From Prolixibacteraceae bacterium (GTDB taxonomy: Bacteria; Bacteroidota; Bacteroidia; Bacteroidales; Prolixibacteraceae): a stretch of DNA of 44,361 bases. Made by a program: the position numbers and the translations under genes. The notes beneath the pieces are model-generated. The model had not been told where the DNA came from, searched no databases, and saw nothing but the letters and a program-made list of their open reading frames with translations. Shown here in pieces: positions 1 through 8,468 of this stretch; positions within the stretch are counted from its first letter, which is position 1, and each line of letters starts with the position of its first letter. The stretch is from contig JAIBEZ010000008.1 in assembly GCA_019459485.1 (NCBI GenBank), positions 1 through 44,361 on the forward strand, in the 5' to 3' direction.

Positions 1-51
1 CGGTGCCTTACCGGAAAGAAATATCAAACTAAACCAATAAATACTAAACCA

Positions 52-1614
52 ATGAAAACTAACTTATTTCTGTTTCTGATGCTTGCCGTTTTTGTGGCAA
101 CTACTTCGTGCAACAAAAAACAATCCTCAACGCCTGTCAAAACTAAGCTCACCACTGAAATCCTGAAGGATAAAATCAAAGGTGGCTGGGCAGGTCAGGT
201 GATTGGATGCACGTTTGGTGGTCCAACCGAATTTCAGTACAAAGGAACCATGATTCAGGATTATCAGCCGATTCCGTGGGACAATGATCGTTGCAAATGG
301 TATTATGAGAATTCTCCTGGTTTGTATGATGATGTTTATATGGACCTGACTTTTGTAGATGTTTTCGAAAAAGAGGGACTTGATGCTCCGGCAAGCTCAC
401 ATGCCAATGCCTTTGCCAATGCCGAATACATGCTTTGGCACGCAAATCAGGCAGCCAGATACAATATTCTGAATGGAATAACACCCCCAGAATCAGGTCA
501 CTGGTTGAATAATCCACACGCCGATGATATTGATTTCCAGATTGAAGCCGATTTTGCCGGATAAATGTCGCCTGGAATGGTCAACACTTCAACCGATATT
601 TGCGATAAAGTTGGTCACATTATGAATTACGGCGATGGCTGGTATGGTGGCGTTTATGTAGCCGCCATGTACTCGCTGGCATTCGTTTCCAACGATGTAA
701 ATTACATTGTAACCGAAGCATTAAAATCGATTCCGCAGGAATCAGAGTTTTATAAATGTATGAGTGATGTAATAGGCTGGAAGAAAGAGTTTCCAAACGA
801 CTGGAAAAGAAACTGGTTCGAGTGTGAAAGGAAATGGTCGTCGGATATTGGTTGCCCGGATGGCGTTTTTAACAGCTTTAATATTGATGCGAAAATCAAT
901 GCTGCCTACATTGTTATTGGCTTATTGTATGGCGAAGGCGATTTTGGCAAAACGATGGAAATCAGCACGCGGTGTGGACAAGATTCGGATTGCAACCCGG
1001 CAAGCGCTGGTGGTATTTTAGGAACAATGTTAGGTTACAGCGCCATTCCTGAATATTGGAGAGCGCCTGTTTATCCGGTTGAAGAAATGGATTTTAAATA
1101 TACAACCATGTCGCTGAATGATGTTTATGAATTGGGTTATAAACATGCAATTGCGGTGTTGAAAAAGAACGGGGCAGTAATAAATGGCGATGCTATTGAA
1201 ATTCCATTTCAGGAAATTGTACCTGCAAAACTGGAAGTTTGTTTTGAAGGTCATTTTCCGATTGCGCGAAATCATGTAGGCAAACAGTTGAATGTTGCCA
1301 ATCAGGAATTTGAGCTTGAGTTTGAGGGGAATGGATTTGTAGTGACTGGACATGCACAGAAGTTAAACAGGGATTTGCATGAAGGCGTGCTCGAATTTGA
1401 AGTGTACGTTGACGGGCAAAAAGTAGAACAGGTAAAAATGCAGACCTCTTTTACAACCCGTCGGCATGAAGTCGCCTGGAAATACCAATTGTCAGAAGGA
1501 AAACATCAGGTGAAACTGAAGTTATTAAACCCACAGGAAGGCTATCAGGTAAATGCCGATAATTTGCTGGTTTATAGTTCTATAAAACCTGTAAATGCCT
1601 GGAAAACAAACTAA
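52..1614 (+). pseudogene. ADP-ribosylglycohydrolase-family lipoprotein, interrupted by an in-frame TAA
   Basis: The protein is predicted to remove ADP-ribose from a substrate in the periplasm or at the cell surface. The first 20 or so residues are a lipoprotein signal with lipobox ATTSC. Family marks are GGWAGQVIGCTFGG near residue 45, YDDVYMDLTF near residue 92, and the metal-binding GQDSDCNPASAGG in the second half. A TAA at 562-564 ends the first part after ADFAG; the same frame continues at once with ATGTCGCCTGG (MSPGM) to 1614, so no frameshift is involved. From memory of the family a leucine codon is expected there, and TTA to TAA is a single change. The catalytic acidic residues lie on both sides of the stop, so neither piece alone should be active. 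Readthrough, re-initiation at the ATG next to the stop, or a sequencing error remain possible. The 51 bases before the start show no gene. It is followed after 18 bases by a nucleoside hydrolase. Confidence 0.8.
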
Positions 1615-1632
1615 CCTAAACCAATTTATCCA

Positions 1633-2619
1633 ATGAAACGATCATTTTTTATTTTCCTGTTTCTGTTGCTGATTTCAAGCTTCGCATGGTCAGCCCAGCC
1701 AGTTAAAATTATTTTCGATACCGACATGGGACCCGATTATGACGATGTGGGAGCGATTACTATTCTACATGCACTGGCAGCCAAAGGCGAATGCGAAATT
1801 CTGGCAACCATGGCCAGCGACGGGTATCCATATATTGCCCCGACCATCGAAGTTTTTAACCGCTATTTTCAGAAACCAACTATTCCGATTGGTGTTCCCG
1901 GACCAGACGCGCCGAAATTCTCATGCCCGAACCATTGGAACGATTCGCTGGTAGTAAAATACTTGCCGAAATTGAAAACGAATGCCGACTATCCTTCAGC
2001 AACCGAAGTTTACCGAAAGGTACTGGCTTCGCAGCCTGATGGAAGTGTGGTCATTGTGACTGTCGGGTTTATTTCCAATCTTGAAACACTGTTGAAATCA
2101 GAGCCTGATCAATACAGCAAACTTTCAGGCAAAGAACTGGTGGCCAAAAAAGTAAAGAACTGGGTGGCGATGGCTGGTGGATTTCCAGAGGGAAGTGAGT
2201 TTAATGTGAATAAACATGCCGCAGCTTCTTATTATGTGTTTCAAAACTGGCCTACTCCAATCCTTTTCAGCGGCTTCGAAATAGGGGCAAAAATCATGAC
2301 CGGAAACAAAGTAGCGACTCAAGGCACGAAAGGCAGTCCGGTTCAATGGGCTTACGAATATTGTTTGTCGAACTACGAAAACAAAAAATCGGTGAACCGA
2401 AATTCGTGGGATCATACCGCTGTTCTGTGTGCTGTCCGAAATCCTGAAAACTATTTTTATGTAATTGGCAACGGAACTTTTGTTTGCAACGAAAATGGCT
2501 CAAACTCGTGGAATGCCGATAAAAACTCGAATCATTCCTTCCTGGTTCACAAATATCCGTATCAGAAAATCGCCGATATTCTGGACGATTTGATGATGTA
2601 TGAACCAAAAAAGAAATAA
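1633..2619 (+). CDS. Exported nucleoside hydrolase (IUNH family)
   Basis: The enzyme is predicted to split the N-glycosidic bond of ribonucleosides, giving base and ribose. A signal peptide covers about the first 20 residues, ending SSFAWSA, so it should act in the periplasm. The metal-binding signature appears near residue 29 as FDTDMGPDYDDVGAI, a variant of the classical DTDxGxDD motif with one extra residue between the aspartates. At 328 residues it has normal family length. It lies between an ADP-ribosylglycohydrolase-type gene and a transporter, which suggests stepwise breakdown of ADP-ribosyl or nucleoside compounds outside the inner membrane. Family assignment is firm; the true substrate cannot be read from sequence. 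Confidence 0.85.
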   Translation: MKRSFFIFLFLLLISSFAWSAQPVKIIFDTDMGPDYDDVGAITILHALAAKGECEILATMASDGYPYIAPTIEVFNRYFQKPTIPIGVPGPDAPKFSCPNHWNDSLVVKYLPKLKTNADYPSATEVYRKVLASQPDGSVVIVTVGFISNLETLLKSEPDQYSKLSGKELVAKKVKNWVAMAGGFPEGSEFNVNKHAAASYYVFQNWPTPILFSGFEIGAKIMTGNKVATQGTKGSPVQWAYEYCLSNYENKKSVNRNSWDHTAVLCAVRNPENYFYVIGNGTFVCNENGSNSWNADKNSNHSFLVHKYPYQKIADILDDLMMYEPKKK

Positions 2620-2689
2620 GGAACATCGAATAAGAAATAAGAAACATCGAAGTGGTCGTTCTACATTCTTATTTCTTGTTTCTTATTCG
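2613..2689. repeat. Period-7 repeat array forming a long hairpin
   Basis: From the stop codon of the nucleoside hydrolase the spacer falls into heptads: six of GAAATAA/GAAACAT type (2613-2654), then five on the opposite strand (2655-2689) in the same phase. Bases 2625-2645 pair with 2671-2691 with two mismatches over 21 positions, so the RNA could form a strong stem. There is no clean U-tract, so it may be an mRNA-stabilising or attenuating hairpin rather than a terminator. The same heptad order recurs at 17226-17260. Confidence 0.7.
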
Positions 2690-2728
2690 ATATTAGACTA
2701 ATCAATTATCAACCAAAAATTTAATACC

Positions 2729-3724
2729 ATGTACATCGTCAATTCCTATTTCCTCGCAGTTGTTCTTTGTTTTGTTACCATGTTGTGCTGGGGTTCGTGG
2801 GCCAATACCCAGAAATTGGCACAAAAATCATGGCGTTTCGAACTGTTTTACTGGGATTATGTGATCGGGATCCTGCTCATGTCGGTGCTTTTCTCGTTTA
2901 CCTTGGGAAGCACAGGAGAACTTGGCCGTGGTTTCCTTGAAGATATTAGTCAGGCTGAAATGAGCAACATTGGTAGTGCGTTACTTGGCGGAATCATTTT
3001 CAATGCAGCCAATATTCTGATCGCGGCTGCCATTGCTATTGCAGGCATGTCGGTAGCTTTTCCGGTTGGAATTGGCATCGCGCTGGTGTTGGGAGTTTTG
3101 GTTAATTATATGGCTAATCCGCAGGGAAATGCAATGTGGCTATTTGCCGGAGTAATTGTGATTACATTGGCAATTGTGCTCGATGCCGTAGCTTATAAAA
3201 AGAAATCGGCACAATCGCAGAAAGTTCCGACTAAAGGAATTGTATTGTCGGTAGTTGGTGGTGTTATGATGGCCCTGTTCTATCGTTTTGTGGCCAGTTC
3301 TATGGTTACCAATTTCGAAACTCCCGAAGCTGGCTTACTGACTCCTTACACAGCAGTATTTATCTTTTCAGTCGGAATTTTGATCAGTAACTTCGTTTTC
3401 AATACCATTCTGATGAAAAAGCCTTTCGAAGGTACACCGGTAACCTATTCTCAATATTTTGCAGGTAGCCTGAAGGAACATTTTACCGGCATTCTTGGTG
3501 GAATGATCTGGTGTGTAGGAATGACTTTCAGTATAATTGCTGCAGGAAAAGCAGGGTTTGCAATTTCTTATGGTTTGGGACAGGGTGCAACTTTGGTCGC
3601 TGCTTTATGGGGAGTATTTATCTGGAAAGAATTTAAAGGATCAAAAGGAACAACCGGATTACTGGCAACCATGTTTATTTTGTTTTTTGTAGGTATCGGA
3701 ATGCTAATTTATGCGGGTTTGTAG
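2729..3724 (+). CDS. Ureide-permease/GRP-like membrane transporter
   Basis: This is an integral membrane protein of 331 residues with about ten hydrophobic helices in two five-helix halves, the layout of the drug/metabolite transporter superfamily. The N-terminal motif CWGSWANTQKLA and the repeats of small residues in the helices resemble the ureide permease and glucose/ribose porter (GRP) families. It would import a small neutral solute by proton or sodium symport. Its position after an exported nucleoside hydrolase suggests ribose, a nucleobase or a ureide as cargo; that is inference from context. A DMT family exporter is the alternative. A Rho-independent terminator follows 26 bases after the stop. 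Confidence 0.7.
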   Translation: MYIVNSYFLAVVLCFVTMLCWGSWANTQKLAQKSWRFELFYWDYVIGILLMSVLFSFTLGSTGELGRGFLEDISQAEMSNIGSALLGGIIFNAANILIAAAIAIAGMSVAFPVGIGIALVLGVLVNYMANPQGNAMWLFAGVIVITLAIVLDAVAYKKKSAQSQKVPTKGIVLSVVGGVMMALFYRFVASSMVTNFETPEAGLLTPYTAVFIFSVGILISNFVFNTILMKKPFEGTPVTYSQYFAGSLKEHFTGILGGMIWCVGMTFSIIAAGKAGFAISYGLGQGATLVAALWGVFIWKEFKGSKGTTGLLATMFILFFVGIGMLIYAGL

Positions 3725-3750
3725 TTTTGTTTCGGGATCGCTTTTATCCA

Positions 3751-3790
3751 AAAATCCACAGTTCATTTTGCTGTGGATTTTTTTATTTTT
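3751..3790 (+). terminator. Rho-independent terminator after the transporter gene
   Basis: An 11-base stem, AAAATCCACAG paired with CTGTGGATTTT, with a 9-base loop, runs directly into a T-rich tail. It closes the 52-3724 transcription unit. Confidence 0.85.
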
Positions 3791-3885
3791 TTCATTTCGC
3801 TCATTCAGATGCACTGATTGGTAGTTGAAACCCATGATTTAGAAAGTGGTTGGGTTTCAGGATAGGAATTTTTCAGCCTTTCGCT

Positions 3886-3893
3886 TAATTTTG
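3886..3893 (+). promoter_or_regulatory. Candidate -7 box for the 3914 gene
   Basis: TAATTTTG is an exact match to the Bacteroidota -7 consensus TAnnTTTG, 20 bases upstream of the start codon and downstream of a terminator. No convincing -33 TTG lies at the usual spacing. Confidence 0.3.
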
Positions 3894-3913
3894 ATTGTAT
3901 ATAAAATTTAATC

Positions 3914-4486
3914 ATGAATTCAGCAAGCTCATTTAAAGAATTTTACGAATCCTCTTTTTTAAAGGGAGAAAATCCAAAGCAGGCAAAAAAACTTTCAGAA
4001 GATTTCTTTGCTGACTTTGTTCAAAATACTCCGCTGAAGTTGGAATTGCTTGAAACTTATCTTTCCGGAGGCCAGATAGATCAATTTTACATGTTGTTGC
4101 CAGATTTGAAATATCTCATTGAATTTTCGGATGATTTGAACAGGTATTGGCATCTTTTGCGAGCATACTCGGGTGCCCTATCTAAATTGAAAAATGACCT
4201 TTCAGTAAAAGGCTCAAAAAACTTATATGCATATTACTTCAGTAAATATGGCGATAGAAGGTTTTTGCGCAACGAACATTGGTTCGAAAAAAAACGATGG
4301 GAATTTCTTGATGAAATTCAAAATATTTATTCTGAAGATCAGTTGAGACAGTTTTTTATTCATTACCAAAGAATTACAACTGAAAACTTGAAGATCTATA
4401 CTTCGTTTTTAATGTTGTTCATCAAAGATCTTGAAAACCTTAATGTGCCTCAGATTACCATTCCCTCCATAAATAAAGTGGAGTAA
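3914..4486 (+). CDS. Unknown soluble protein, 190 residues
   Basis: I do not recognise a family. The protein has no signal peptide or membrane segment and is rich in Phe, Tyr, Leu, Lys and Glu, with a predicted mostly helical pattern. The ATG at 3914 is the only good start; a TAnnTTTG-like box stands 20 bases before it. It appears to have its own transcript, between a terminator upstream and a 135-base gap before a receiver-domain gene. It may be a lineage-specific cytoplasmic protein. Whether it belongs with the receiver gene downstream is unclear. Confidence 0.6.
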   Translation: MNSASSFKEFYESSFLKGENPKQAKKLSEDFFADFVQNTPLKLELLETYLSGGQIDQFYMLLPDLKYLIEFSDDLNRYWHLLRAYSGALSKLKNDLSVKGSKNLYAYYFSKYGDRRFLRNEHWFEKKRWEFLDEIQNIYSEDQLRQFFIHYQRITTENLKIYTSFLMLFIKDLENLNVPQITIPSINKVE

Positions 4487-4621
4487 GTGTTACCCGATTT
4501 TTTATTCCTCATTTTTTAATGCTAAAGTCTAAAACCAATTTACTTTATGCTTATGTTTGTCGTTGGTAAATTTTATCCGGCATAAATTAAAATTGATTGT
4601 TACTGAATTAAAAATGCGATA

Positions 4622-5011
4622 ATGCGTGAACTTAAAGAATTGAAAATACTTGTAGCCGAAGACAATCGGATTAATCAACGAATTGCAATTCTGACTTTTA
4701 AACAGTTGGGAGTTTCTATTGATATTGCCTCAAACGGTATGGAGGCATTGGAAATGTATCGCAAAAAACAATACGATCTTATTTTAATGGACATGCAGAT
4801 GCCCGAAATGGATGGCTTGGAGGCTACTTCGGAAATCCGCTCATTTGAACAGCAATCAAAAATGTCACACCGGGCAGTTATTGTTGCTCTAACCGGAAGC
4901 GAACCCACAGAAAAAAGAGATGTTTGCCTTGAGGCCGGAATGAACGATTACATGGAAAAACCTATTCAGGAAAAACTGCTGCGTGGTTTGATTGCCAAAT
5001 TCTTCAATTAA
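4622..5011 (+). CDS. Stand-alone response-regulator receiver (CheY-like)
   Basis: At 129 residues the protein is a single REC domain with no output domain. The acidic pair is E13-D14, the phospho-acceptor is D57 in LILMDMQMPEMDG, and the switch residues are T91 and K113 (MEKP). It would take phosphate from a histidine kinase and act by protein contact or as a relay. The sequence resembles the C-terminal receivers of hybrid kinases (AEDNRINQR near the N-terminus), so it may be a detached hybrid-kinase receiver. No kinase gene is adjacent; the nearest kinases start near 23 kb. Its partner is unknown. Confidence 0.9.
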   Translation: MRELKELKILVAEDNRINQRIAILTFKQLGVSIDIASNGMEALEMYRKKQYDLILMDMQMPEMDGLEATSEIRSFEQQSKMSHRAVIVALTGSEPTEKRDVCLEAGMNDYMEKPIQEKLLRGLIAKFFN

Positions 5012-5321
5012 AAGGAATATTCAGCTAAGCTGTTTCCATCCGGGTTTATGATTTGCCCGCTTTCCCTGTGTTTTTTATTTTCAACAAACTGAAACTATCA
5101 ATAATCACATTACGATCAACCATGTTGTTTGAATGTGGTTTAAGTTCCATAATAAGAGCTTCTGTTTCTAATAGATTGAAAACTATATTCATACGGTGTT
5201 TATGAGCAGTTCTGATTTGTTAATGAATCTTACTATTTAGAACCTTGTTAAATTCTGTATCTTCTTGTTTTACTGACCGATCCTTAATACTTTTACCCAA
5301 ATCATTTTTTAAGCTGTACCT
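5012..5321. other. 310-base gap without a gene; candidate promoter at its right end
   Basis: No credible coding frame, RNA gene or strong terminator is visible. Two weak hairpins lie just after the receiver gene: CAGCT/AGCTG, and CGGG/CCCG near 5040-5070. The right end carries the promoter-like pair described separately. This gap marks the left boundary of the propeller and redox block. Confidence 0.6.
5265..5295 (+). promoter_or_regulatory. Candidate Bacteroidota promoter of the propeller/redox block
   Basis: TTG at 5265-5267 is followed after 20 bases by TACTTTTA (5288-5295), seven of eight positions of TAnnTTTG. The start codon is 26 bases further on. The same TTG-N20-TAnTTTTA layout precedes the TonB receptor gene at 20951. 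Confidence 0.35.
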
Positions 5322-6536
5322 ATGAGACTATCATCTGTAATTGTAATTTTATTTGTCTGCCTGTCGGTAGTGTCAAATGCTCAGGAAGCCACCAAATGGC
5401 GTGGCGTAAATTCTTCAGGAATATATAGTGTTGACAAACTTTTGCCACAATGGCCGGCTGATGGGCCGCAAATTATTTGGTCGTTTGATAAACTGGGACA
5501 AGGCTTTTCTTCTCCCGCATTTGCCAACGACAAAATTTACATCAACGGGATGGTCGAAGGACAAGCGATCCTTTTCGTGCTCGACCAAAATGGGAAAGAA
5601 CTTCAGCAATTTAAATACGGAAAGGAATTTGATGCCAGTTATCCGGGAACCCGTTCAACACCAACAATTGTGGGCGACCTTGCCTATTTGTTTACCGGAC
5701 ACGGTATAATCACTTGCCTGAATTTGACTTCGGGCAAAGCTGTTTGGGAAAAAGATTGTTTGGCAAATTATGATGCGACAAATATTACCTGGGGCTACAC
5801 CGAAGCTTTACTTGTTGATGGCGACAAAGTTTTTGTTACTCCCGGAGGAAAGACCAACAACGTGATGGCCTTGAACCGCATGAACGGTGAAACTATTTGG
5901 AGTTGTCCCGGACTGGGCGAATTGTCAGCTTATTCTACTCCACTTTTAATTAAATTACCAGGTCGTGAATTATTTGTTACACATACACATAGTCATGTTT
6001 TGGGCATTGATGCCGCGACCGGAAAAATGCTTTGGAATTTCGGACATCCCAATCAGTGGGCGGTTCATCCCAATACACCGATTTATCATGATGGTGGATT
6101 GTTCGTTTTCAGCGGATACGGTCAGGGTGGTGAAAAACTTAAACTGAGCGCCGACGGAAGTTCAGTAACAAAAGAATGGGAAATCACGAGTTTCGACAGC
6201 CGCATGGGGGGAGCAGTTTTAATAGATGGCTACCTATACGGATCGGGCGACAAAGACCGCAGTTGGCAGTGTATCGACTGGAAAACCGGCGAACAAAAAT
6301 ACTCTTCTACCGAAGTGGGCAAAGGTGTGACCATCGCAGCCAACAAAAAGTTGATAGGTTATTCCGAAAGAGGCGAATTATTTATGGCCGATGCCAATCC
6401 TTCAGGATTAAAAGTGATCAGTAAAACAAAAGTTGCGCTGGGTTCCGAACAGCATTGGGCTCATCCTGTCATAACTAAAGGTATTTTGTACGTTCGTCAC
6501 GGTAATGCGTTGATTGCCTATAAAATATCGGAATAG
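5322..6536 (+). CDS. Exported PQQ-type beta-propeller protein (propeller 1)
   Basis: The first 20 residues are a signal peptide ending SNA before QEATKWRG, so the mature 384 residues should be periplasmic. The rest consists of PQQ-like propeller blades, seen as repeats of the form DxxTGKxxW (for example TSGKAVWE, ATGKMLWN). It starts with WRG, then LPQWPADGP and a GFSSP segment, a pattern shared with propellers 2 and 3. Such proteins either bind PQQ or, more often in this subfamily, act as non-catalytic scaffolds like BamB. I see no vicinal cysteine pair or haem motif of the quinoprotein dehydrogenases. It opens a block that ends with Fe-S redox proteins. Confidence 0.8.
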   Translation: MRLSSVIVILFVCLSVVSNAQEATKWRGVNSSGIYSVDKLLPQWPADGPQIIWSFDKLGQGFSSPAFANDKIYINGMVEGQAILFVLDQNGKELQQFKYGKEFDASYPGTRSTPTIVGDLAYLFTGHGIITCLNLTSGKAVWEKDCLANYDATNITWGYTEALLVDGDKVFVTPGGKTNNVMALNRMNGETIWSCPGLGELSAYSTPLLIKLPGRELFVTHTHSHVLGIDAATGKMLWNFGHPNQWAVHPNTPIYHDGGLFVFSGYGQGGEKLKLSADGSSVTKEWEITSFDSRMGGAVLIDGYLYGSGDKDRSWQCIDWKTGEQKYSSTEVGKGVTIAANKKLIGYSERGELFMADANPSGLKVISKTKVALGSEQHWAHPVITKGILYVRHGNALIAYKISE

Positions 6537-6543
6537 AAACAAT

Positions 6544-7131
6544 ATGACAATTTCTGTAAAAGATAATCCTGCGCTGATTCTCATCGATATCCAAAAGGGT
6601 TTTGATGACGTAAACTATTGGGGTGGCGATCGAAATAATCCCGATGCAGAAAAGAATGCCGGTAAGTTGCTGGCATTTTGGAGAAAAATGGGATTGCCGG
6701 TTTTTCATGCGAAACATTGCTCTTCAAATCCAAATTCGCGACTTGCCGAAGGTCAGCCGGGGAATGAATTTCAGGATGTTGTGGCGCCAATTGATGGCGA
6801 AATCATCATCAAAAAAAATGTAAACAGTGCTTTTATTGGAACCGATCTGAAACAACAACTTGATACAGCTCACATTACTAAACTGGTAATCGCCGGTTTA
6901 ACAACCGATCAATGCGTTTCCACATCAGTCCGGATGGCTGGTAACTTTGGCTACGATACTTATGTGCTTGAAGACGCTACTGCCACTTTTTGTAAAAAAG
7001 GTACAAATGGTCAACTCTTTTCAGCCGAGATTATTCATGAAACTGCCTTGGCAAGCTTAAATGATGAATTTGCGACTGTTATTAAAACTGAGACTCTTTT
7101 AGAAGCATTAAATATTCTGGATTTGAATTAA
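6544..7131 (+). CDS. Isochorismatase-like cysteine hydrolase
   Basis: This 195-residue cytoplasmic protein carries the family triad: D15 in LILIDIQKG, K91 in IIKKNVNSAF and C124 in GLTTDQCVSTS. Relatives hydrolyse amides or enol ethers such as nicotinamide, N-carbamoyl amino acids, peroxyureidoacrylate or isochorismate; the substrate here cannot be told. I chose the ATG at 6544 because an upstream in-frame ATG at 6514 lies inside the preceding propeller gene and would add ten residues unlike the family. The gap of 7 bases suggests co-transcription. A soluble hydrolase between exported propellers is odd, and it may be a passenger gene. Confidence 0.85.
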   Translation: MTISVKDNPALILIDIQKGFDDVNYWGGDRNNPDAEKNAGKLLAFWRKMGLPVFHAKHCSSNPNSRLAEGQPGNEFQDVVAPIDGEIIIKKNVNSAFIGTDLKQQLDTAHITKLVIAGLTTDQCVSTSVRMAGNFGYDTYVLEDATATFCKKGTNGQLFSAEIIHETALASLNDEFATVIKTETLLEALNILDLN

Positions 7132-7161
7132 AAAGAATTTTAAATAACCCAATTAAAATAT

Positions 7162-8400
7162 ATGAAACGAATAAACCTTTCGATTGCTTTCTTTTTGTTT
7201 GTTGTAATTGCTTTTGCTCAACCCATTCAATGGCGTGGACTTAACCGCGACGGAAAATTTACGGATACCGGGTTATTGAAAAAATGGCCCGATGCCGGAC
7301 CAGAATTGTTACTGAAAGTGGAAGGGATCGGTAAAGGTTATTCGTCGGTGGTAGCCACCGACAAATACATTTTTGCTACCGGAATGATCGATACCCTCGA
7401 TTATCTCTCGTGTATTACTCCTGATGGTCAGACCAAATGGAAAGTGGCTTATGGTCGTTCATGGACAAAATCGTTTCCGGATACCCGCAGCACTCCAACC
7501 ATTGAAGATGATCGGGTTTACATTATCAGTGGAACCGGTGAACTGGTTTGTCTGAATGTTTCGGATGGTGCAATTCGCTGGAAAGTAAATGTTGACAAGG
7601 ATTTTGAGGCCGAATGGCACATTTGGGGCGTATCAGAATCGCCGCTGATTGTGGATGATAAAGTGATTTGTACTCCCGGCGGAGCCAAGAATTCGGTCGT
7701 CGCCTTCGATAAAATGACCGGAAAACCCGTTTGGCAAAGCGAAAGCGTGGGCGGTCCCCGTTCTTATGTTTCTCCAATAATTTATGAATACAAACAATTC
7801 AGATACGTTCTGGCAGTAACCGGAACTCATTTGGTTGCTTTGGAACCTGCTTCAGGAAGAGTGGTATGGTCGTTTAAATATTGGGATGGCGCCAAATGGG
7901 ATCAACCCGGTTTAATTTGGGCGAATACACCGGTTGTTAAAGGGCGAGACATTTTCCTTTCGATGGGATACGATTACCGTAATGCGATGGTCAAAATGAG
8001 CGAAGACGGAATGTCGGTTACCGAAAAATGGAGCAACATGACTTTGGATAACCATCACCACGGATTGATTGAATTAGACGGTTTTATTTATGGTTCGAAC
8101 TGGCAAAGCAACAGCAAAGGCAAATGGGTGTGCATGAACTGGGAAACCGGCGATGTGAAATACGAAACAGAATGGGCCAACAAAGGCGCACTGGTTTATG
8201 CCGATGGCATGTTTTATATACTGGAGGAAAAAGCTGGAACGGTTGCATTGGTAAAACCCGATCAAAACAGTTTCGAAGTAATTAGTTCTTTCAAATTGCA
8301 GGGAGGAAGCGGTCCATATTGGTCACATCCGTTTATTGCCAACGGCAAATTGTATTTGCGCCACGGCGATGTTTTGTTTGTGTACAATATCAAAGCGTAG
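7162..8400 (+). CDS. Exported PQQ-type beta-propeller protein (propeller 2)
   Basis: A signal peptide ends AFA before QPIQWRG (cleavage near residue 19). The 412-residue precursor is the same length as propeller 3 and aligns with it along its whole length (LLKKWPDAGPELLL versus LLKSWPENGPSLLL; GSGPYWSHPF versus GTGPHWAHPA), which points to tandem duplication. Blade motifs such as VSDGAIRWK and MTGKPVWQ are visible. It is predicted to be a soluble periplasmic scaffold or redox-partner protein; PQQ binding is not shown. It is followed by a 68-base spacer with a hairpin, then propeller 3. Confidence 0.8.
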   Translation: MKRINLSIAFFLFVVIAFAQPIQWRGLNRDGKFTDTGLLKKWPDAGPELLLKVEGIGKGYSSVVATDKYIFATGMIDTLDYLSCITPDGQTKWKVAYGRSWTKSFPDTRSTPTIEDDRVYIISGTGELVCLNVSDGAIRWKVNVDKDFEAEWHIWGVSESPLIVDDKVICTPGGAKNSVVAFDKMTGKPVWQSESVGGPRSYVSPIIYEYKQFRYVLAVTGTHLVALEPASGRVVWSFKYWDGAKWDQPGLIWANTPVVKGRDIFLSMGYDYRNAMVKMSEDGMSVTEKWSNMTLDNHHHGLIELDGFIYGSNWQSNSKGKWVCMNWETGDVKYETEWANKGALVYADGMFYILEEKAGTVALVKPDQNSFEVISSFKLQGGSGPYWSHPFIANGKLYLRHGDVLFVYNIKA

Positions 8401-8406
8401 TGGATT

Positions 8407-8462
8407 CCATTTACGATTTTAATGGTCAATAGTAAATAGAAAAATTGTAAATGGCTAAATGA
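8407..8462. repeat. Inverted repeat with degenerate period-7 structure between propellers 2 and 3
   Basis: CCATTTACGATTTT (8407-8420) pairs with 8441-8454 at 13 of 14 positions, with a 20-base loop. Read from 8421, the sequence falls into loosely matching heptads of AATAGTA/AATAGAA type. There is no T-tract, so it is more likely a repeat or processing hairpin than a terminator. Confidence 0.5.
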
Positions 8463-8468
8463 TCAACG

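Noticed and set aside
565-1614. Second half of the ADP-ribosylglycohydrolase as an independent gene
   Set aside because: It has no signal, lacks the N-terminal catalytic acidic residues and begins directly after an in-frame stop, so it is best read as part of one broken gene.
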